Shown here: positions 12,447 through 22,750 of the stretch, in pieces
Layout: each line of letters starts with the position of its first letter
How positions within the stretch are numbered: the first letter of the stretch is position 1
Source: Parapristionchus giblindavisi
Lineage: Eukaryota; Nematoda; Chromadorea; Rhabditida; Diplogasteridae
Direction of reading: 5' to 3'
Assembly (NCBI GenBank): GCA_943737045.1
Contig: CALSFV010000113.1
Coordinates: forward strand, 124,001 to 188,000
DNA: 64,000 nucleotides
Position numbers and translations under genes: made by a program
Notes under the pieces: model-generated
Database searches by the model: none
What the model was told of the DNA's origin: nothing
The model's input: only the letters and a program-made list of their open reading frames with translations

Positions 12447-14610
12447 ATCTACAATGACATGAGACAATAGATATTATTCAAGACACCAAACATTAGATAG
12501 CCTAACGACTAACTTCTTCCATTTTATACAGGAATAAAAGACTCGGTCCTATCTGATAGATCATCTTTTGTCGAACATTTCTAATTGTGACGTTCGATGA
12601 ATAGTGTGTTATGGCTCGATGAAATGAGATAGCGAGATGTAGATTGTCTATACGATAGCAATGTTTCAATCATTCTCATGTGATGACACAAACAAACATT
12701 CCTTTATTCAACTGGAGACCATGTTCAAATACAAATTGTTTAACGAATAAATTAACGCATTGTTTTTATTCTGCATGGATTTTGTTTATGCCCTCATAAT
12801 CGATTAAATTGAAGCTCCCACAATCACCGGTGATAATACCATTCCAGAAAACGACTAAACGTAGATTTGATGATACAAGAGATGACACAGTCGAAAGTAA
12901 ACCATATTCGTCCGTTAGGCCTGATTGACAATACGAGTTAAATGGGTATATTGACAGTTTGCTTTGCTTCAGGATCGATTAATATTAATGACGGAAAATC
13001 TGTCATTGTATTATAATCAAAAGTGAAATTACAAAAAGAAATTATAATAAATAGTGAACTAAACAGCTGATATATTAGACATTGAGAATGAGGCCATAGA
13101 TTTTCCCCTTTTCCCTAGTGCAATATGTACCTTGATAAAACAGATTTACTCGTATATTTATTGTAATATTTTGATCGAAATTAATTACCCGAAAACAATA
13201 GTTCATCTGGTTCTTCTCTTCCCATTGGTGCTGAGCAGTCGGAATGTCTTTCGCTACGTAATTAGTGGATGGAGTTGAAGCCCGGTGACAGTCTGCACAA
13301 TAAGACGGCCGTATCTTCAATTGTTGCAAGTCTCTACTAGTTTGTCTTTCCCGTGGTACTCTGTTTCGGTGTGTTCGATTTGGTCCTGTTCAATCTCGGA
13401 TTGTGAGTTATCTTCTTATCGGTTTCCCAACCGAACGGTATACACTAGACCGACTTCTTTGGCATAAGAAGACTAGTAATTCCTGACCTCGTGTAACGTG
13501 ATAAGAAGTACTGAATACCATCCCGTACCATTCTTATACTGGAAATAAATGATTTAATAGTAATAATAATAATTTATCGATTCTTGAACAAGAGAAAGTG
13601 ATATTCTGTAAATAATAAATATTGAATAAAATAGGAAGAACGACTAAAATGCTGCAATATCTAGATCACAACTTTGATACTATTAGGGAAAACTGTGGGG
13701 TTTGGCGAATTTACAATAGATGGTTCAAGAGTATTCCATTTATTAACAACTGTATTATATATATTAGATTAGATTTGAATAAAAAAAATACTGTGATAAA
13801 CCAGTTTTTTTATCGTGTTTTGATGTACCATGTGCCCTAATAAAAGTACTTTTTAATCATGAAAATTATCATCTAAATAATGAGAACGCACGTAAGAAAA
13901 AAAGAACCACGTGGTTGTATCAAGAAATTGGGAAGTTCGAAAAAATTTCGAAGTTTATTCCCTACCTCATTCGATATTTATTATTTACAGAATATTTGTT
14001 ACTTTTTCTTGCTCAAGAATCGATAAATTATTATTATTATTATTATTACCACGAATCCCTCCTATTATTCATTATCCTTCCCGATCTCTACCAACAAAAT
14101 GGAAATTATGGTGGCTATTGTAGAAAGTAAAAAAAAATAAGGTAAATATTATGCGGATAATTGCAGTATAATACAAGAGTATTATACTGTAAGAGGAATA
14201 GAGAAAAGTTGGATGTTTGCCTTATGAAAATGGAGCAAAAGATGATCGATGCTGCATTGATGGACTGATGGAAAAATGAAATATCCTATCAGTATGCTGA
14301 TATAAGACCAATTGACAAGAGCCCTATTCGTTGGAGTGATGATCTAAGGTAAGAATCGGAAGAGAATGGATCAATATATCATATGACCAATGAATATTCT
14401 TATCCCAGCACACCAATGCGTGAACCTGAGAAAAATTCTGCAATAAAAGTTTGCGGATCTCTATTACGAAAGTTGTTCTAAACACGTAAAGAATAAGTGA
14501 AAAAAAGCTTCAATAGGAAAGTTCGGGAGCAATGAACATATAAATTTACTCCGTTAATATTATCGTAATGAATCATATAAGTTTAAGTGTGTGTCTTTGA
14601 CACATTCTCA
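12447..14610. other. Intergenic between the PGAP2-like genes, left part
   Basis: No gene was found. A fragment near 12905-12945 (CCGTTAGGCCTGATTGACAATACGAG) matches the repeat seen at 23085-23360 and 39473-39745. An ATT triplet run lies at 14028-14048. The upstream region of copy A is within the first few hundred bases. Confidence 0.4.
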
Positions 14611-16100
14611 TTAAGACACCGGCTCAGTGAGATTCCAGGAAGTGCCGGACATCGACCTCACCGATTTGGCCCAAAATTTTTTTATGGATACCCCCATGGG
14701 TCCCCATCACAAAATGGGTATTCATTTGTGCTGGTTCCTTGAAACACAGATGTGGCGGGTTTTCGAAATTTGAAAACTCGATTTTCACCGAAAAAAAATG
14801 GAGCGACCTAGGACCAATGTTAGTGTCGATTAATCATAAGTATAAATAGACAACAAAAACTGGCTATACGATGGTCCGGAGATCCGATCGCAAACTGATT
14901 TTTTTACCTCCTTAAAACATTCTAAAATTAATTAAAATTTTAAAACAAAAAAGTGCAGTCCAATTTTTATCTCATCTTATAGAGCAAAAAAATCCGCGTC
15001 GAATGTGCGAAAAAATTGAAAAATCGAAAAATACCTATTTTGAGAAAAATGGACCTGAAGATGACCCGAAAATATTTTTGTTTTCAAAACCCCTCATGTT
15101 TGTACTCATATTGAAGAGCTCGTCGAGTATAACAACTTTCATGTTGAACGTTTTGTATGAAACTCGTGTACAAGAGAATTACATGAGTTTTATTTATTCA
15201 CACGGTTGTTCACCCAATTTTGAGTTAAACGAAAGTAAAATATTTTTTGTGCACAAATTGATTACGCCTATATTGTAGAACTCAAAAATCCATACTTAAT
15301 TTGTTGTTTCACGAAAAAAATTTTCGGCCCTTATTCTGAAAAACATGGTCTCTAAAGTGGTCATAAAAAAAGTTGTCGAAACCTTGCCATGTTTATACTC
15401 ATTTTAAAGAACTCGTCGAGTACATCATTTCTCATGTTGGTCGTATTCTATGAAAGTCGTTTGTTCTCAAGATACAAGCAATCTAAACGATTAGGATCCA
15501 ATAAATCTTAATTCAAGTAATTCTCTTGTACATGAGTTTCAGACAAAACGTTCAACATGAAAGTTGTTCTACTCGACGAGCTCTTCAATATGAGCACAAA
15601 CATGAGGGGTTTCGAAAACAAAAATATTTTCCGGTCATCTTCAGGTCCATTTTTCTCAAAATAGGTATCTTTCGATTTTTCAATTTTGTCGCTCATTCGA
15701 CGCGGATTTTATTGCTCTATAAGATGAGACAAAAATTGGACTGCACTTTTTTTTGTTTTATAATTTTAATTAATTTTAGAATGTTTTAAGGAGGTAAAAA
15801 AATCAGTTTGCGATCGGATCTCCGGACCGTCGTATAGCCAGTTTTTGTTGTCTATTTATACTTATAATTAATCGACACTAACATTGGTCCTAGGTCGCTC
15901 CATTTTTTTTCGGTGAAAATCGAGTTTTCAAATTTCGAAAACCCGCCACATCTGTGTTTCAAGGAACCAGCCCGAATGAATACCCATTTTGTGATGGGGG
16001 CCCATGGGGGTATCCACAAAAAATTTTTGAGCCAAATTGGTGAGGTCGATGTCCGGGGTCACCGGCTCAACCCTCGAATCTTACTGAGCCGGTGTCTTAA
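14611..16100. mobile_element. Foldback element, 1.49 kb, TTAA-flanked
   Basis: The sequence starts TTAAGACACCGGCTCAGT and ends with its exact complement. Arms of about 0.7 kb are near-identical and inverted around a short centre near 15330-15480. TTAA at both outer edges is the kind of target piggyBac-type transposases use, but the ends here (GACACCGGCTC) do not match a piggyBac terminus I can name. ORFs at 15003-15278 and 15508-15696 are mirror copies of each other, not genes. Confidence 0.85.
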
Positions 16101-16256
16101 ATGTACTATAGTGAATTACATACTTAAAATGCTACCCGCTGTGAAATAAAAAAAAATATGTGAAAGAATTATTCTACCAATTGCATAATACAAGAGATCA
16201 AAGAAATCATTCATGAATTTGCAAGAACGATGTAATTTAAAAAAAGAAATAGCGAA

Positions 16257-17860
16257 CTACGCTGATAATAAGATAGGTGAACTTGATTTCGGTGAGGGGT
16301 TTTCGTCTTTTCTTTTCGTAATAATTTGGAATCCACTATATATCTGCATGAGTTCATATAAGTTTATGAACCAAAAGAGGGCGTTCAGTCCAACCAATGA
16401 ATATTCGAATAGACAGAAGAAAATGTAAGCTGAAAGAAAAGTTTGCCATGAATTCATATTTTAAAAAGCAAATAACTAAAAATAAATGATAGTCTAGCAT
16501 AAGAAAAATAGAGCATCAGAGTTTGGAAAAATATATCGCTTAAACTTGTTTTCATGTGGAATTTTCTGATGGGTGTGCTCGTACTGATTTTACAGAAAGT
16601 ATTTATTATCTCTAATTCGAGTGAAATTGAAATAGAAATAAAACAGAGTTGACTTACCCCATAATTTACAGTTCTCTTGTGACAATGGCCATAATATCGC
16701 AGTTGAAGTTGTTCCAAAAACGTAAACAATAAGGAGAATAATCTTCAGAATAAAAGTTCGAGCATACTGAAGATGAAAATGTACGGTTATTCGTTATTAC
16801 AGTAATAGTATAAAACCTACAAGTTTCTGTCTATCCTTAACTCCTAATATTCTCATTAAATGTACACTCAATGACATACTTCCAATACTTCCAGTTGCCC
16901 ATATCCCAAAGAGTGAAGCATGAAAATCTGCAATTGAGCAAATTAAAAAAAAAGAGAAGTTCTAAAAATAAAATAATGATGTAAACGACTTACGAAATCC
17001 AAATGTTGAATGGACATCGAATACTGTTACACATACAAGGCCAATTACTTCTAAATACATGAAAAAATTCAAACAACGTTGCCCCGATCCAGGTGGCCAG
17101 ATTTTGGGGAATAACTGAAATTAATAAAGTTTAAATCACTATATGTTAATAAATTTAAATCCAAAACATTAAGGAGCGTAAACTCACAATAGCTAGAAAC
17201 ATTCTTGGAGGAATATGAACAAATAGAATCAACATCCAAATTAGTTTTTGTGGTTCCCAAACTCCTATGGAATATGATATTGGAGGTACGCTACTATAAG
17301 ATATTTATCATATAATATAAAATATGAATTATGGGAAACCTTTTGACGTGAGGACAATTTGACATTGAGAAATTGGATACGATATCTGATTGAAAGACAA
17401 ATGTATAAGCAACGCAAAAGTAGATACCAGAAGCTGTAAAAAAGTAAGATAAATAGACGGAATCAAACTATTTATTGTAGATCTAACAAGGGACGGGTCC
17501 CTGCTCGTCCTGACCTTTTCGGCCTAAGAATTCTGAAAATCGATGTTGAAATGTAGTGAGTTTCTACTCAGACCATCCGGCTGGTTTGTTTAGAAATTCA
17601 CTATATTGAATATTGATTTTCTGAAAACTCTTAGAAAAATATTCGTAAACATCATCGAAACTCATTCTAGTAATGCTATTGTCATCTCATAATGTCAGGA
17701 CGAGTTGAAACCCGTCCATTGCAATATAATTAGATGTGTGATCAATGTTAAAAAATAAGTTACCTGGGAGCAACGTTGCTGATAAAGCTAACAATTTGAG
17801 GGATAAGAAAATGCTTGGATCAACGAATGGAAATGGATATGATTTCAATTCACTCTTCAT
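16257..17860 (-). CDS. Frag1/DRAM/Sfk1 family membrane protein (PGAP2-like), copy B
   Basis: Seven exons: 17764-17860, 17340-17433, 17188-17293, 16994-17114, 16821-16927, 16658-16766, 16257-16429. They total 807 nt and encode 268 aa, close to PGAP2's usual length (~250-320). The N-terminus is MKSELKSYPFPFVDP. Conserved pieces are SSVPPISYSIGVWEPQK, ILFVHIPPRMFLAIV, VTVFDVHSTFGF, FHASLFGIWATGSIGSM and CLFEYSLVGLNALFW. Five or six hydrophobic segments are visible. Splice phases equal those of copy A; only the fourth and last exons differ in length, by 3 nt each. The family works in GPI-anchor lipid remodelling (PGAP2) or in lysosome/autophagy and plasma-membrane lipid regulation (DRAM, Sfk1). 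Intron 1 is the longest at 330 bp. Confidence 0.85.
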
Positions 17861-19077
17861 CGTATAATATTTAGTAAAAAATGTCGAAGTTCAATAGACA
17901 AAAAATGTACAGAGTTACATTCTTAGCGAATAACGCCCTCCCTTATATACAGGTATGAAAAGAATGACCCAATTTGATTGACTACCATTTGTCAAATATA
18001 CAGTGTGATGATATTTGATCAATTTTATGTTATGGCTCAATCGAAAAATCAGATAGTGGATTGTAGATTATGGAAATATCCCGATCATCTTAGATTCTGA
18101 ATCATTCATTTCAAATTAGAAATAAGTCGACAACAATCAGAACTTTATTTCTATATTCAACAACAAAAATGAATCTCGTTTTAGTTGCAAAAATTCGCAA
18201 AACCTTTGATGTTTACCTAGACAGCGAAACAATGAGGGAGAATGTTCAAATTAAAAAAATACTATTGGCATTTGTATATGATCACATTAAGCTATTCAGA
18301 AAATGTATGCAAGGGCTCCTTCCTTTCCTTTCCTTCCTTTCCTTTCCTTTCCCTTTCCTTTTTCCTTTATCCTTTAGAGCTCATTAATAATTGGTGATTT
18401 TTACACAACGCTCTGTAATGTGCTCTCTGAACACTTACATTATCTTGATTCTTATCTTAAATTCGATTGATGGTAATGACGTGACAGACATATATGTACA
18501 GTTAGTCAAATGTGTCCATGTTGTCACCATGCCGTCCCCTCGTGTTATGTCTATCATTAGTGTACTTCCACCCTCTATTCTATATATCAATACTCCCAAG
18601 TAATGTCCGACAATCGACCTTCATGTGCAACATTTGTGCAGTTCACTGTATAATTCATTGTAAAGAAGGTACAAACTTTCGTGAAAATGAAGTAAAAAAC
18701 GGAAATGATAATTTCCTCTTTTTCATCGATTATTGATATTGGATAACCGATTTGAGAGTATTCCACAATGGAAAGGGAGTGGGGGCGGACGTTTGTGAAC
18801 TTTTTTGTGTGAACTCTGAACAGTTTGTATAGAAACGAAGAAATTCTGACAAGAGTATGTACAAAATAATGCCAATTTTATCATTCTGCACACATTTATA
18901 TGGTACGAAGAACAAACGAATTCCATACTGTTCGAAACGATAACAGTTCTTGGAAAGTTCACAAATGTCTCATTCCTTTTCGATGAATTCCCATGTTCCG
19001 GTGCGCAAATGCACACAATTTTCCAGTTCAATAGGGTTCGTTTACAAATCCTTTTCCTCATTTCCTTCTTAATGCGT
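17861..19077. other. Intergenic, with a pyrimidine-rich microsatellite
   Basis: A TTCC/TTTCC run lies at about 18317-18371. Otherwise there are short ORFs only, without splice-consistent neighbours. The first part is the upstream region of PGAP2-like copy B. Confidence 0.4.
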
Positions 19078-19632
19078 CGTTACATTGCCTTACACACTTA
19101 CGCCGCCACGTAAACGCATTACGGCGTAAATTTTTGGAGCGTGTTGGGTCCCAATTGGAAAAATCTGATGGTCCATGAAATTACTGTGAAAGGTTACGGT
19201 AGTGAATCAGTATCGATCGATGGTTACGATTGCTTTGCAACTATTTCCCCATTGACACTCAAGGTTTTCCACTTGCCCTATATACGCATACGTAGCGAAA
19301 TTTAAAGATGGAGACCCACGAGTTTTTTCGTAATAAGACTGTTCGGATAGTATGATAGAGATTCATCACACGAATCGAAAGACATATATGATATTGATTC
19401 CCGATATGTTTAAAGCTCACTATACGCATTGAAAGTGTAACTTTCAAGGCATGTAGAGAGTGCTCATCTAATTTGCATACTTTCTCTCTCATTTTCTCAT
19501 TATCCTTTACGCCAATTACCATATAATATAAACAATAGCCAGCATGCTTATCGTGGCGGGAGTCAGTCATGCCAACTCATGGGTCCCCTTCGCGTTTACT
19601 TGACGGTGTAGGTGCGTAAGGCAAATTAAACG
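19078..19632. mobile_element. TIR element (family W), interrupted by a family X element
   Basis: The left end is CGTTACATTGCCTTAC..., and the right end is GTAGGTGCGTAAGGCAAATT. The same family occurs uninterrupted at 50593-50888 (CGTTACATTTGCCTTACG to CTTAAGGCAAATGTAACG). Here its inner part is split at about 19300-19590 by the family X element, after GCGAAATTT and before CGCGTTTAC. The 50593 copy is therefore the empty site. Non-coding. Confidence 0.75.
19303..19590. mobile_element. TIR element (family X), intact short copy
   Basis: It runs from AAAGATGGAGACCCACGAG to CATGGGTCCCCTT. It is near-identical to the two halves at 1731-1882 and 2797-2934, and lacks the Tc1-like insert found there. 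The minus-strand ORF across it has no recognisable product and recurs only because the DNA repeats. Confidence 0.75.
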
Positions 19633-20100
19633 GTGCATAAAGGAAAGGATGTATTCGATCTATAATAATATATCTAATAATGTAGTAGATGCTAACACAG
19701 GCTCTCGTACAGCTGTGTGAATCATACATCATTTTATCTTTAAATCGTAATCATAAAAGTGTTAGCTTGGAAATTTGTGGTAGTAGATTATGATGGAAAC
19801 TATGAATGTGGCAACGTTTATGTATTTTAAAAGTTACTAGTTTTATTTGTTTAGAGACATCAATAGTAACTCAGTTGTTGTTATCACTAGATGCACATTC
19901 ACAGTTACAAAAATAGCACGTAAATATGTTTGCCAAATTCTGATCAAATTGGATCGATACTTTCCTTCTAATAGAAATAGATAGACGTTATTCACTTTGC
20001 AGATAACCCGTTTTTTTCATTTATTTATTTATTTATGAATATAGGTATATACCCATATATATTCATAAACAAATTACCTACAAAGGGAAAGAGAGGAGAT

Positions 20101-20110
20101 ATATTTATAT

Positions 20111-20165
<55 letters not shown>
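20101..20165. repeat. AT dinucleotide microsatellite
   Basis: A nearly uninterrupted TA run upstream of the LINE at 20432. Confidence 0.95.
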
Positions 20166-20174
<9 letters not shown>

Positions 20175-20371
20175 TCATTCATAATGTTTTCTCTCCTCCT
20201 GCCCCTATTATTGACCGTATAAAATACACTTGTTTATTTGGTACGAGAGTAGCCAATCACTCCCACAAGAGACTTTCTTGTTTTGCATGGTTCAGAAACT
20301 ATGCCGATCTCTTTTATATATAATATAGCGCGCGGCGAAGGTCAGCCGGGTTAGAGAGAGGCAGCGGAGAG

Positions 20372-20431
20372 ACAATCGAGAGGCGGGGCGAGATGTAGAA
20401 GGCTACATCTCGCTCGCCTCTCGATTGTGAC
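20372..20431. repeat. Short GC-rich hairpin
   Basis: GACAATCGAGAGGCG...GCGAGATGTAG is followed at once by its complement CTACATCTCGCTCGCCTC. The LINE coding sequence begins directly after it. Confidence 0.8.
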
Positions 20432-21560
20432 TTCCGTTCGTTAGCACCATTTGTCATTTTCTTATGCAAGTACATTTTATACGCACAATATCTCAGGAGT
20501 TCCTCAAGGTTCTAGTATTGGTCCTCTCCTATTTATATTGTACCTGAATGACATTCAATCAATTAACAGTTCTAATATCCGTCATGGTATTTTCGCTGAT
20601 GATATTAAGATATATGCCCCTGTCCCATCCTCCTCTGCAGACATTCACTATACTATTGACCAAATTTCTGAATGGAGCAAATTGTGGAACATGACCCTTT
20701 CCCCTACCAAATGTACTGTAATGCACTTTGGGCCTCTTAAGAATAGAACCACTTATTTTCTTGACGGTTATGCTTTATCCCCTTCTCCTATTGTTAAAGA
20801 CTTAGGTATTCACATGACCACAAATCTTAAGTTTAATGATCACATCTCCATTATTGCTAATAGAGCCAGACAAAGAGCAAATATTCTATTCAAGACAATA
20901 TATTCTAATTCAAAAGAAATCTTTCTTAAAGCTTATTGTGTTTATGTTAGACTCATTCTTGAATCATCTACTGTTGTATTTAATCCCACCTCTAAGCACC
21001 TTACCAACTATCTTGAAGATGTCCAAAGAAATTATACCAAAAGAATGTTAGCTAAATGCCGTTTACCTCCTTCTCCTTTTCACGATAGACTTACGTATTT
21101 AAACCTCGATACCCTTGAATATAGAAGAGCTATTTATGACATTCAATTTATTCATAATACTATACATAAGCTTAATTTGTTTGATTCATCTAATCTATTT
21201 TCCGTTCTCCCTTCACAATACAACCGTCTATCTCATCCATTTCGTATTGTACTCCCTTATAGTATTTCTACTACCCACAATACATGTGCCTCTAGAAGTA
21301 TAGATATTTGGAATTCACTCCCCTTAGAATTAGTTCTTTCACCCCAAAAACCCTTCCGTGCAGGGTTGATAAATCTTCCTCCCAATATTACCGTTAAAGT
21401 TTCTCGAATCCGTACCTGAAACCCTTCCCATTGAAAACTGCCACCGTGTCAAAACCGAAATCGCCTTGTGCGACGGAAATCCATCTATCCCTTTTTCCCT
21501 TACACACATCACCCTATTATTATATATATTTGATGGAATAAAGGATACATAAATAAATAA

Positions 21561-21562
<2 letters not shown>
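20432..21562 (+). mobile_element. 5'-truncated LINE (Jockey/CR1-like clade)
   Basis: Holds the C-terminal half of an ORF2 (next entry), a ~140-bp 3' UTR, the tail TTGATGGAATAAAGGATAC and short ATAA repeats leading into an AT microsatellite (21563-21620). The 5' part (endonuclease and RT N-terminus) is absent, which is the usual result of aborted target-primed reverse transcription. Confidence 0.85.
20451..21419 (+). pseudogene. LINE ORF2 fragment: reverse transcriptase palm to C-terminus
   Basis: This 322-codon frame is intact. It contains SGVPQGSSIGPLLFILYLND (RT motif B-like region), IFADDIKIY (motif C, catalytic FADD), the thumb region with SPTKCTVMHFG and VKDLGIHM, and the typical end CASRSIDIWNSLPLELV followed by a Phe/Arg helix. 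RT fingers and endonuclease are missing, so the ATG at 20451 is only the first Met within a truncated ORF. The uninterrupted frame suggests a fairly recent insertion. Confidence 0.85.

Positions 21563-21620
<58 letters not shown>
21563..21620. repeat. AT dinucleotide microsatellite at LINE tail
   Basis: A TA run directly after the ATAA-rich LINE tail. Confidence 0.9.
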
Positions 21621-21623
<3 letters not shown>

Positions 21624-21727
21624 AAATATAATATTGTATATAAGATTTTGGCTCGTTAACAGTTTTCAAGGGGTAGGTGGTACGAATTCGTTGATGATAG
21701 GTTGATACGTTGAGAAACGTTGGGAGG

Positions 21728-21852
21728 GAGATTTGACAACCCTGCACGGAAGGGTTTTTTTGAGTGGAGAGAACTAATTCAAAGGAGAGCGAATTCCAAA
21801 AGTATCAATAAATCTAGAAGCACATGTGGCATGAGTTGAAGAACAACAGAAC
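21728..21852 (-). mobile_element. Second LINE 3' fragment, inverted, tail-to-tail with the first
   Basis: The reverse complement of this stretch matches 21285-21370: ACATGTGCTTCTAGA, GGAATTCGCTCTCC, and AAACCCTTCCGTGCAGGG. It is the C-terminal coding end of a related LINE copy in the opposite orientation, with small differences. Confidence 0.75.
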
Positions 21853-22750
21853 AATTGGAAATGGGTGCGATAAACGATAATATTTATTATTAGAAGGAAG
21901 AACTATTTTTTAACAAAATGGCACAAAGTCACACCCGTCAGATTTTTCAATTATTATAGCACGCCCAATTTTTCAGGGTCAGATATTCAGGTAAAAAAAT
22001 CGGACTAGTTTTTTTGGAAAACTATCCAGGGTGAACCAATAATTGTTGTTTCCGTGGCGATCATCAACATCATATTCGATTGGCATTTGGGAAACACGGA
22101 ACAAATTTGCATGTTGATTTTGTTTCTTCATATTGTTTATAGCTTTAATAACTTCTTCTAACACTGTTTTCCACACAGCACAAAAGACACATTTGACTAC
22201 ACCTTTGCTATGTGCATTATCGTGCTATTTCGTATTTTTCTATTTATCTCTATAGTTCAGTCTATCGATCTTCATTATTTTCACATTCTTATCTATCCAC
22301 ATCTCATTTCATTTTTCATTTACCAACTCTTGTATTCCTTGTCATCTCATTGCATCAGTCTTTTTTCCAAGTCGATTTGGTCATATTTCGATCAGCTGAA
22401 AAAAACACGTAATGAATGCTTCGATAAGTAATGGAGAGAGGTTAGTGAATGTTGATATTCTTTCGTTACTGTTTACTCTACCTATACTAGATCTGCAAGT
22501 ATACTTTATTATTGATGTATATGATATTAATGCGTAGAATAAAAGTATGAATATAGGCGTTTCATTGATTCATGCTGATAAGAAGGTTGTGTTTAGTGTT
22601 TCGATCGATAACAATACGATGAATGTGTGAAAGACCATATGAAAGACGTTATTTATTCAACTTATACAGAGAATTGATCTAAAGTAAAGTGCTTTAAAAT
22701 CAAAGATCCCACTAAAATTAGCGTATGATTTGATAATCAATATTTATTAG
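21853..22750. other. Upstream region of the nuclear receptor gene
   Basis: No exon could be firmly placed here. The first coding exon(s) of the receptor, with the start codon, probably lie in this stretch. Short ORFs at 22210-22431 have no family signature. Confidence 0.35.

Noticed and set aside
15003..15696. Paired ORFs (91 and 62 codons) with near-identical sequence
   Set aside because: Mirror copies from the 14611-16100 foldback arms.
19259..19570. 103-codon minus-strand ORF also seen at 1587-1934 and 2628-2912
   Set aside because: It recurs because the family X element recurs; no protein motif and it is broken in the other copies.
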